From Bacteroidaceae bacterium (GTDB taxonomy: Bacteria > Bacteroidota > Bacteroidia > Bacteroidales > Bacteroidaceae), in assembly GCA_900770705.1 (NCBI GenBank), contig CAAGLF010000008.1, positions 1 to 8,279 of the forward strand: a DNA stretch of 8,279 nucleotides, given 5' to 3'. Below are positions 1 to 6,800 of the stretch, one piece after another. A program made the position numbers and the translations under genes. Each line of letters opens with the position of its first letter. Positions within the stretch are counted from its first letter, which is position 1. Under the pieces are notes generated by a model. That model did no database searches and was not told the DNA's origin. It saw only the letters and a list, made by a program, of their open reading frames with translations.

Positions 1-801
1 ATCAGCATGAGTGGTGGAGGGACAGGCGGGGACACTATAACGCAGACAGCCGTGGAGAAGCCTCTTAAGAAGCCTCTTAATATCTCCATCTATCTGGATT
101 TGTCCAACCGATTGGCTCAAGCAACGACACCTTCGCAGGCAGAAAGGGATATAGCTATAGTCGGAAAACTGGCAAGTATCATCAAGGACAGGGCAATTAA
201 ACAGAGAATCCTGCCTTGTCAGGACCGTATTAAGGTTTTCTTCTATCCTGCTCCGAATGATCCGCAGGTGGCATTGTTGTCTGAACAGCTCGAACTCGAT
301 CTCAGTAAGACGGAAATGAAACAAAAGAAAGTACGCCTAATGGCATTCGAGCAGGAGTTTGCGAGAAGCTTGAAGCAAATCTATCAGTCTACGCTGCAGG
401 CCCAGAATTGGGTGGGAAGTGACATTTGGGGCTTCTTCAATAAGGCCGTGGACACTTATTGTATCCGGCCGGATTACCGCAATATTCTGGTCGTGCTGAC
501 TGATGGCTATCTTTATCATATGAATAATCTCCAGCAGGAGGGTACGGCCTTTTCGTATATTACCAATAATACTTTGGCCAATCCTCAGGCAACGTTGCTG
601 AACGGACGCAACAAACCGCTGGAGAATATCGAGGTATATTTCCTGGAGGTTAGTCCGACAAGAGCACAGTTGGAACCGCGTATGGAGCAGGTGCTGAACG
701 ACTGGCTGCATAGTATGGGTGTGCAGAAGTGTTATGTGGGAGAGACAGACCTGCCGGCTAATACCTACCTCATCCTGGAACGATTGCTGGAGGTGCAGTA
801 G
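1..801 (+). CDS. VWA-like (von Willebrand factor A fold) protein, possibly 5'-partial
   Basis: The reading frame is open from the window edge; the first in-window start is the ATG at 7, giving 264 residues. Only six bases precede it and no stop lies upstream in frame, so the true start may be outside. The Gly-rich beginning (MSGGGTGGDT) with no signal peptide would fit the region just after a lipoprotein cysteine, but that is inference. Residues 26-35 form a hydrophobic strand ending in DLSNR, matching the first MIDAS motif (DxSx; D31, S33). G137-S138-D139 may supply the middle Ser/Thr ligand, and the strand NILVVLTDG (D166) matches the last MIDAS aspartate. Spacing and strand order agree with a VWA fold that binds a divalent metal and mediates protein contacts. 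A hairpin terminator follows 22 bases after the stop, so the transcript ends here. The specific role is unknown; I do not recognise a named family. Confidence 0.72.
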   Translation: MSMSGGGTGGDTITQTAVEKPLKKPLNISIYLDLSNRLAQATTPSQAERDIAIVGKLASIIKDRAIKQRILPCQDRIKVFFYPAPNDPQVALLSEQLELDLSKTEMKQKKVRLMAFEQEFARSLKQIYQSTLQAQNWVGSDIWGFFNKAVDTYCIRPDYRNILVVLTDGYLYHMNNLQQEGTAFSYITNNTLANPQATLLNGRNKPLENIEVYFLEVSPTRAQLEPRMEQVLNDWLHSMGVQKCYVGETDLPANTYLILERLLEVQ

Positions 802-823
802 TCAGAGTGGGGTAAAGCCCTTG

Positions 824-859
824 AAAGAGAGTCCGATGTTGCGTTGGACTCTCTTTTTT
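824..859 (+). terminator. Intrinsic terminator after the VWA-like gene
   Basis: A perfect 11-bp stem (824-834 with 846-856) can be extended by a G-T and an A-T pair to leave a 7-base loop (837-843). It runs into six consecutive T (854-859). It starts 22 bases after the stop codon at 799-801. The 3' arm overlaps the T-run, and the 5' arm begins with AAA, so the hairpin has some bidirectional character, but the clear U-tract is on the plus strand. Confidence 0.88.
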
Positions 860-1022
860 GTCTGTCAAGTTCGAGGGTATCAGTGCCAATCTTGTGGCGG
901 GACAGGCCACGCCTTTATGGTATAGTCATCTAACTGTATCCCTTAAAAATAGATATTATTCTTCCTTCACAGGTGAATAATTATTTACCGATACAGAAGC
1001 GCTGGAAGGTCTGTCTTATAAG
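860..1022. other. Gene-free spacer before the 136-residue gene
   Basis: No coding frame of convincing length is present. A small hairpin (GTGGC at 894-898 with GCCAC at 906-910, 7-base loop) has no T-run. I do not find a good TTTG/TAnnTTTG promoter pair, although the stretch 942-985 is strongly AT-rich and the promoter of the next gene is probably there. A frame reading across 934-1022 without ATG ends in a TGA that overlaps the next start codon (ATGA at 1023); it has no recognisable content. Confidence 0.4.
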
Positions 1023-1433
1023 ATGAAACTGCTAAGTAATCCCGAGATATATGCTTATGTAAGCAAATCGATTCGAAGAAGCGGGGATGGGGCAGTACAC
1101 GACTGGCTGATGACAAAGAATTATAAGGACTTCCTGGTTAATCCTAAATGGGGAGAAGATGGTCCGTTCTTGGCAATGTCTTTGACAAAGTTGGTTCAAA
1201 AGACTGAGAATGTTGTGTTTAAGAATGGAGGGGGACACGTTAGCAAGAAGCTCTTAAACTCTTCAGAATCTGTCAGGTTCCATCAGGGACTATCTAAAGT
1301 AATAGATAATTGTAGCACAAAGGAAGAACTCTTTCTGAATGTAAGGCAGTATGCGCAGTCCAACCTAAAGGAAGACTCTTACAAGGAGTTCTCTGCCATA
1401 TTCAATGAGCTTTTTTATGTGGTTTCAGAGTAG
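1023..1433 (+). CDS. Hypothetical protein, 136 residues, no recognised family
   Basis: The product is a 136-residue, soluble-looking protein without signal peptide or membrane segment. The N-terminal half contains HDWLMTKNYKDFLV and a glycine-rich patch (KNGGGH, about residues 68-73). The C-terminal half looks helical and charged and ends in FNELFYVVSE. I cannot assign a function. The ATG at 1023 is the first possible one, since an in-frame TAA lies at 978-980; a purine-rich GGAAGG sits 13 bases upstream, which is too far to count as a firm ribosome site. The gene stands alone: a terminator separates it from the gene on its left, and typA has its own promoter. Its codons are clearly AT-richer than those of typA and the sialidase (AAA, AAT, TTT and TCT are common), which could reflect recent acquisition or weak expression. 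No antisense alternative is better. Confidence 0.6.
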   Translation: MKLLSNPEIYAYVSKSIRRSGDGAVHDWLMTKNYKDFLVNPKWGEDGPFLAMSLTKLVQKTENVVFKNGGGHVSKKLLNSSESVRFHQGLSKVIDNCSTKEELFLNVRQYAQSNLKEDSYKEFSAIFNELFYVVSE

Positions 1434-1653
1434 GTACTGAGAGGAGGTAATAAGTCGGGAAATGGGGGAAATACTGATTGCCTCGAAATGGCAATCACTA
1501 TGTGTTAATCGTGGTTGTGCCGAAGCGCAGCTTGCCATAGAAGGTTGTCAAGGGAAAACCGGGCGTGGCTGTATAGAGGCATTCCCGGCGTCGGGAGTGA
1601 TTACGGCTGATAGGAGCTTCAATGGCCGGGTGATTGCTTTTTTGTCCGCGGGC
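1434..1653. other. Intergenic region upstream of typA with two small hairpins
   Basis: There is no supported gene here; a short plus-strand frame from 1462 runs into typA out of frame and is a shadow. Hairpin 1 is a perfect 8-bp stem (1475-1482 with 1490-1497) with a 7-base loop. Hairpin 2 is at 1581-1598 (TCCCG with CGGGA, four-base loop, extended by a G-T and an A-T pair). Neither is followed by a T-run, so neither is a standard terminator. Hairpin 1 lies 41 bases after the stop of the 136-residue gene and could still act as a 3' end. Confidence 0.4.
1475..1497. repeat. Inverted repeat (hairpin) downstream of the 136-residue gene
   Basis: TGATTGCC at 1475-1482 pairs perfectly with GGCAATCA at 1490-1497 across the loop TCGAAAT. 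No U-tract follows, so it may be a transcript-stabilising 3' structure, a protein-binding site or chance. I cannot decide among these from the sequence. Confidence 0.4.
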
Positions 1654-1684
1654 TTTGCTCTTTCCCTATATATCAGTAACTTTG
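1654..1684 (+). promoter_or_regulatory. Bacteroidetes-type sigma-ABfr promoter of typA
   Basis: TTTG at 1654-1657 (the -33 element) is followed, after exactly 19 bases, by TAACTTTG at 1677-1684, a perfect match to the TAnnTTTG -7 element. The expected transcription start is near 1690, giving a leader of roughly 30 bases before the ATG at 1724. The position rules out the longer reading that would begin at 1634, because that codon lies upstream of the predicted transcript start. Confidence 0.8.
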
Positions 1685-1723
1685 CACCCCGTTATCAAAC
1701 AAGTTACGCAGGTATTAGTCATT

Positions 1724-3523
1724 ATGCAAGACATCAGAAACATCGCCATCATCGCACACGTCGACCACGGCAAGACCACACTCGTAGACAAGATGCTGAT
1801 GGCCGGCCATCTTTTCAGGAAAAACCAGCCCCAGGGCGAACTTATACTCGACAACAATGATCTGGAAAGGGAACGCGGTATCACCATTCTTTCCAAGAAC
1901 GTCTCCATCAATTATAAAGGTACCAAAATCAATATCATAGACACTCCGGGACACTCCGACTTCGGCGGAGAGGTGGAGCGTGTGCTCAATATGGCAGACG
2001 GGTGCCTGCTGCTGGTGGATGCATTCGAAGGCCCTATGCCGCAGACGCGCTTCGTATTGCAGAAGGCGCTGCAGATCGGCCTGAAACCCATCGTGGTGGT
2101 CAACAAGGTCGACAAGCCCAACTGCCGTCCTGAGGAGGTATATGAGATGGTGTTCGACCTGATGTGCGACCTCGACGCCACCGAGGAACAACTCGACTTC
2201 CCCGTGGTGTACGGTTCGGCCAAGAACAACTGGATGGGAGAGGACTATAATTCGCCCACAGACAACATAGACTATCTGCTTGACAAGATTATCGAGGTCA
2301 TCCCCGCTCCGCAGCAGCTGGAGGGTACGCCGCAGCTCCTGATCACTTCGCTGGACTACTCCAACTATACCGGCCGCATTGCAGTGGGCCGCGTACACCG
2401 TGGAGCTATCACGAAGGGGATGAACTGTACCGTGGCACACCGCGACGGAACACTGGAGAAGACGCGTATCAAGGAGGTGCACACCTTCGAGGGTATGGGG
2501 CGCAGTGAGGCCGATAGCGTGGAGAGTGGAGACATCTGTGCCGTCGTGGGGCTGGAGAACTTCGAGATTGGCGACACCATCTGCGACTTCGAAAATCCCG
2601 AACCGCTGCCTCCCATCGCCATCGACGAACCTACGATGTCTATGCTCTTCACCATCAACGACTCGCCGTTCTTCGGAAAGGAGGGCAAGTACTGTACTTC
2701 CCGCCACATCAACGACCGCCTGGATAAGGAGCTGGAGAAGGACCTGGCCCTGCGCGTGCAGAAGACCGAGGGAGCCGACCGCTGGATCGTGTCCGGCCGA
2801 GGCGTGCTTCACCTTTCCGTGCTGATTGAGACGATGCGCCGCGAGGGATATGAACTGCAGGTGGGACAGCCGCAAGTGATATACAAGGAAATCGACGGCC
2901 AGAAGTGCGAGCCCATCGAGGAACTGACCATCAATGTGCCCGAGGAGTTCGCATCGAAGATGATTGATATGGTCACCCGCCGCAAGGGAGAGATGACGTC
3001 GATGCTTACCATCGGCGACCGCGTGGACATCGAGTTCGACATACCTTCGCGCGGTATCATAGGATTGCGCACGAACGTGCTCACCGCCAGTCAGGGAGAG
3101 GCCATTATGGCTCACCGATATAAGGAGTACCAACCCTACAAGGGCGACCTGCAGCGTCGCTCCAACGGCTCTATGGTGGCCCTCGAGGGAGGTACGGCTT
3201 TCGCCTACGCCATCGACCATCTGCAGGACCGCGGCCGCTTCTTCATCTCGCCGCAGGAGGAAGTATATGCCGGACAGGTGGTGGGCGAGCACGTGCACGA
3301 CAACGACCTCGTGGTCAACGTCACCAAAGCCAAGCAGCTGACCAATATGCGTGCCAGCGGTGCCGACGACAAGGCGCGCATCATCCCGCCCATCACCTTC
3401 TCGCTCGAGGAGGCACTTGAGTACATCAAGGAGGACGAGTACGTGGAGGTCACGCCCAAGTCGATGAGAATGCGCAAGACCATCCTCGACCACCTTGCCC
3501 GCAAGCGGGCCAACCGGGAGTGA
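1724..3523 (+). CDS. typA: TypA/BipA ribosome-associated translational GTPase
   Basis: This is a complete 599-residue GTPase of the EF-G-like translation factor family, the usual TypA length. TypA binds the 70S ribosome in the cytoplasm in its GTP form and helps ribosome assembly and growth under cold or other stress. All G motifs are present: AHVDHGKTTL (G1, residues 11-20), ERGIT with the switch-I Thr54 (G2, 50-54), DTPGH (G3, 73-77), NKVD (G4, 127-130) and GSAK (G5, 164-167). Domain II follows from about residue 200, then the EF-G-like domains III and V and the TypA-specific C-terminal domain, which contains the conserved GEAIMAHRYKEYQPYKGDL-type region near 460-480. The start is set at 1724 because MQDIRNIAIIAHVDHGK is the typical family N-terminus and the promoter lies just upstream. 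The gene appears to be transcribed alone and ends at its own terminator. Confidence 0.97.
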   Translation: MQDIRNIAIIAHVDHGKTTLVDKMLMAGHLFRKNQPQGELILDNNDLERERGITILSKNVSINYKGTKINIIDTPGHSDFGGEVERVLNMADGCLLLVDAFEGPMPQTRFVLQKALQIGLKPIVVVNKVDKPNCRPEEVYEMVFDLMCDLDATEEQLDFPVVYGSAKNNWMGEDYNSPTDNIDYLLDKIIEVIPAPQQLEGTPQLLITSLDYSNYTGRIAVGRVHRGAITKGMNCTVAHRDGTLEKTRIKEVHTFEGMGRSEADSVESGDICAVVGLENFEIGDTICDFENPEPLPPIAIDEPTMSMLFTINDSPFFGKEGKYCTSRHINDRLDKELEKDLALRVQKTEGADRWIVSGRGVLHLSVLIETMRREGYELQVGQPQVIYKEIDGQKCEPIEELTINVPEEFASKMIDMVTRRKGEMTSMLTIGDRVDIEFDIPSRGIIGLRTNVLTASQGEAIMAHRYKEYQPYKGDLQRRSNGSMVALEGGTAFAYAIDHLQDRGRFFISPQEEVYAGQVVGEHVHDNDLVVNVTKAKQLTNMRASGADDKARIIPPITFSLEEALEYIKEDEYVEVTPKSMRMRKTILDHLARKRANRE

Positions 3524-3557
3524 CCGTCCTTCCCGTAGCGGGAGGCCGGCATAGCGT

Positions 3558-3608
3558 CAGCCGGACGGCAGCAGCAGCAAGTACAGCCCTGCCGTCCGGC
3601 TGCCTTTT
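3558..3608 (+). terminator. Intrinsic terminator of typA
   Basis: A perfect 14-bp GC-rich stem (3558-3571 with 3589-3602; core AGCCGGACGGCAG) with a 17-base loop is followed by CC and four T (3605-3608). It begins 35 bases after the typA stop. A small TCCCG/CGGGA hairpin (3531-3543) lies between the stop codon and this stem. Confidence 0.85.
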
Positions 3609-3797
3609 ACCCCGGCGCGGCATCGCCCCGTCCCCGCTGCCGCCTGAGGCGGCCTGACCTGCCGTCCAAGCCGGGACCCGTCGTTGCCGATGATGAGGCC
3701 CGTCATCGCGGAAGACAAAGCCCATTGTTTCCAACGGTAAAGCCCACCATTACCGAGGACAAAACCCGATGTTTCCGACACTTCGCCCGGAAGCAAT
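3609..3797. other. Non-coding spacer between two converging terminators
   Basis: This stretch carries no supported gene. It holds a short palindrome (GCCGCC at 3639-3644 with GGCGGC at 3648-3653, 3-base loop) and the 22-bp repeat array described separately. Minus-strand frames through it are open only because the repeat lacks stops; since 22 is not a multiple of three, the frame changes from unit to unit, which argues against coding. Confidence 0.6.
3677..3786. repeat. Degenerate 22-bp tandem repeat array, five units
   Basis: Each unit begins with CCC, at 3677, 3699, 3721, 3743 and 3765, an exact spacing of 22 bases; a sixth CCC appears at 3786 (spacing 21), where the array breaks off. The loose consensus has CCC, then about five variable bases, then TTnCCGAnGACAAA. 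Units 2 to 4 agree best at the end (GACAAAG, GGTAAAG, GACAAAA); unit 1 and unit 5 are more decayed. Two further degenerate units in the same phase may lie to the left (3633, 3655). The array sits between typA and the sialidase, outside both terminators. Degenerate tandem repeats of about this length are known from intergenic elements in Bacteroidales such as Porphyromonas; whether this one belongs to them is not shown here. Confidence 0.7.
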
Positions 3798-3841
3798 AAA
3801 AAAGCGTGCGGAAGCGCCTGTAGAATAGGCACTTCCGCACG
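3798..3841 (-). terminator. Intrinsic terminator of the sialidase gene
   Basis: A perfect 10-bp stem (CGTGCGGAAG at 3805-3814 with 3832-3841) continues after one mismatch with four more pairs (3816-3819 with 3827-3830). On the minus strand it is followed by six T (plus-strand A-run 3798-3803). It lies 57 bases past the sialidase stop. Confidence 0.88.
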
Positions 3842-3861
3842 TTGTGTCGGTGGAGGTCAGA

Positions 3862-3889
3862 CGTGGCGGCTATGGGAGTGGCCGCCACG
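3862..3889 (-). repeat. Hairpin just after the sialidase stop codon
   Basis: CGTGGCGGC at 3862-3870 pairs perfectly over 9 bp with GCCGCCACG at 3881-3889. It starts nine bases after the stop codon of the minus-strand gene and precedes the true terminator. No T-run follows, so it more likely protects the mRNA 3' end than terminates transcription. Confidence 0.5.
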
Positions 3890-3897
3890 CGCTGCGC

Positions 3898-6800
3898 TTA
3901 TTTGAGCAGAACTTTCTTGCCATTGCGGATGTATACGCCGGGCGCCTTAGCCTCGGTCAGCCTGCGGCCCTGCAGGTCGCAGAGGGAAGGGGCTGCGGCA
4001 GGTGCCAGCGGTGTGTCGACTGCCGTGGGGGCATAGGTGGACTGGATGGGGTGGAAAGGCTGTTCGTCCGTAAACTTGTACTGCCCTCCGGAAGCCCAGT
4101 CGAGGCTGAAGCGGACGAAGCGGAGCACATAGTTGTTGGCATTGTAATAGCCGTCTTCCTCATAGTACACGCCGAGTGTTCCGTCGGGCAGTACAACGGC
4201 AGTGCTGTAGCCAGAGCCCCACGGGCAGATGGTCTTGGGACTTCCGAAGGTCTCGCCCTCGTCGGTGGAGAGGCAGATGCTCACGTTCTGGCGGCTGCTG
4301 CTGTTGGGCAGGGTCTCGAAAGCGATGTTCCAGGGGTTGCCGTCGAGCGTAGAACACCACGTCATATATTCGCCGTCGCAGGCGGTGCCGCTGATACCGC
4401 TGGTGAAGCGGGTCTCCGGCGCGTATTGCCAGGTGGCACCGTCGTCGGAGGTGACGTTGTGATAGTTGTAGCCGTTGGCCCGGACAAATATGGAGAGGTC
4501 GCCGTTGTTGCGCTCCAGGGTCTTGGGCTCGTCGGCATTGGTCGTGCCGCTTGTGCCTACCACCTGCCAGGTCTGTCCGTGGTCGTAGCTCATAAAGAAG
4601 TGGAAGTTGCGTACATTGTTGGCATCGCGGTTGACAAAGCTGGAGACGAGGGTGCCGTCTCGCTTCTGCAAGGCTGCGCCGGAGCCGGAGAAACCGCCCT
4701 TCCAGGTGGGGTTGGGGCTATCCACACCGTAGAGACTCTTCGTGTGGTCTACGGGGGCAGTCCACGTCTCTCCGCCGTCGGAGCTCATGATTGTCTTCCA
4801 GAGCTGAGGCTCAGCTGCGGTGGAAGCCCAGAAGCCGTGGCCATAAGTGCCGGCGGCGGTCATAATGCCGATAATGTTGCCGTTGGTCCGGTCGGTGACG
4901 ATGGAGGCGTCGCCGTGGCCGTAGTTGCCACCAAGACCCTCACCACCGGCCACACGTACGGGCCGCGTCCAGGTCTTTCCAAGGTCGTCGCTGTATTGGG
5001 CCACGATGTAGAGCAGGTTGGGCAGGTCGCCGTTGTGCTGCAGGCGGTCGTCGGTCAGGACCACAAGGCGGTCGACGACAGTGCCGTCTTCCAGCCTCTT
5101 CTTCACTGTCGTAATGGCAGGAATGCGGTAGTAGCGGGAGCCGCAGTCGTAGGGCATCAGAGCAGCTCCCTCGGAGAGGAAGATGGTCACGGCGTTGGCC
5201 GGATTGCCATTGGCTTCGGCCACCTCGGCGCCGTCGACGGTGTAGCCGCTGATGGTGGCGTCTACAGTGTTGCCTTCCGTAGCGTTGTCGGCAATGTCGT
5301 AGGCAATCCACAGGTAGTTCTCACCCGGAGCCAGGTCTGCCGAGCCGTTGATGACGAAGGAACCGTCGGCCGCAATGCTTGCGGCCTCGCCGAAGAGTTC
5401 GCCGTTCTCCTCACGCCAGGTCATCAGCTGGTCCTCGTCAACGAAGAGTTCGCGGCTGTTGGTGGCGAGATAGGCCTTGACTTTCGTCACGTCGGCCATA
5501 TCCGTGGCCACGACGTTACCCTTGATGGCGCTGATGTTCACGTTGCCGGTGAGTCCGGTGACGCGGAAGGTGGAGCGCACGATGGGCTGGTTTTTGTTGC
5601 CGATACCGGTGGTCACCTTGCCTTGCTTCACGGTGGTGGAAACCAAGGTGGCCTCGGGGTGGCTGACGTCTACGGGGTCAAACTTCCAGAGCGAGGCACC
5701 ACCCTCGGCTGCTGCCCAGCGTACGATGACGGAGCTGGCGTCCTGGGCGTGGAGTTCTACGCCACCGTCCTTGATGGTGAAGTATCCATAGGCCGACTGG
5801 ATGGTGTAGATGTAGTTCGGCTCGGAACTCTTTCCAAACTGCGTGCTGCCGCCTGTACCGCTGCCTGCCGTACCGATGTAGTCGCCATTGTAGTTTTGGA
5901 TGGTGAGCTTGCCGTCCTGTTCCCAGAAACTCCAAATGCGGTCGGCAGAGAAGCTCTTGTCGCCGAAGCGCATACGGTCGAGTTCGGCGTCATAGTACAT
6001 CACCTTGCCTTGACAGTAAGCGTTGGTGGAGGCGTTGGTGATGTAGTACCAGTGCACGTCGCCTTCGGTGCTGGTGACGGGCGGCTCGGGCACATCCTTC
6101 TTGATGTGCAGCGTGAAGGCGGTGAGCACGACGCCCTGGCTGTTGGTGCCTGCCAGCGTGAAACTGATGGTGGAGAGTGCCACGTTGTTGGCGCTTCGGG
6201 TGGCAGCAGTCTGCGAGGTGGTGTAGGCTGTGCCGTCGTCCATCGTCAGCGTCAGGCCGGTGCTGTGGTTGTTGTTGGCGAAGGTGAAGCTGTAGGAGTC
6301 GATGACGTAGCCTGCCGGCGCCGAGAGGGTGTAGGTGGCACTGGCTGCGCTGCCCGTGAAGAGCTGCAGATTGTCGTCGCTCCAGTTCATATTGTTGACG
6401 GTGCCGCAGCCGAAGGTGACTTGCGGTCTGGTTGAACTCTTCCACGTGCTGAAGTAGCTGCCGGTGGTGCTGCCGCTGCCATTGTAGAGCGTGCCGTTGA
6501 GTTTGTCGACGATGATGGTGAGTTCGTCGGGCAGCGGTTCGTCGCTCACTTCGGTGAAGAGGAAACTGGAGCCGCCGTCGTTGGCGCCGCGGGTGTCGTT
6601 CCAAGTGGAGAGCTTGTCACTGCGGTTGTTTAGGTAGCAGTTGTCGCCATAGTGGAAGGCGTAGCTGTCCGTGGCGGCGGTAGAGGCGTTGAGGATGAAG
6701 GCAGTGTAGGTGCCCGTGGCAGCCATCACGGCTTTCTGGTTGTCGGCGACGGAGGCGTATGTCACCTTCATACCCGGTCCTTTGGCCTTATTATATAATG

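Noticed and set aside
719..925. Short plus-strand frame overlapping the end of the VWA-like gene and its terminator.
   Set aside because: It reads through the terminator stem and T-run and shows no protein-like features except a chance CQSCGGTGH stretch.
1634..1723. A 30-codon N-terminal extension of TypA starting at 1634.
   Set aside because: The start lies upstream of the predicted transcript start, the promoter itself falls within the extension, and family members begin at the MQDIRNIAII position.
1715..3493. Long minus-strand open frame (592 codons) opposite typA.
   Set aside because: The typA frame has every GTPase motif. The antisense translation is rich in His, Val, Leu and Asp without any recognisable fold, as expected from the complement of GC-rich codons.
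3497..3510. GCCCGC-AA-GCGGGC palindrome near the typA stop codon.
   Set aside because: A two-base loop is too small to form as drawn, and the bases encode the normal basic TypA C-terminus; it is explained by codon choice.
3677..3786. A CRISPR array.
   Set aside because: The units abut without spacers, are only 22 bases long, and diverge too much from each other.
3450..3888. Several short minus-strand frames through the typA 3' end and the repeat array.
   Set aside because: They run through a terminator and through 22-bp repeats, whose period shifts the frame with each unit; their products are low-complexity.
3844..6435. Very long plus-strand open frame (863 codons) opposite the sialidase gene.
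   Set aside because: It is a shadow of the GC-rich sialidase codons: its translation is dominated by Val, Gly, Ala and Asp in low-complexity runs with no domain motifs, while the minus-strand frame has all sialidase motifs. It begins by chance next to the sialidase terminator.
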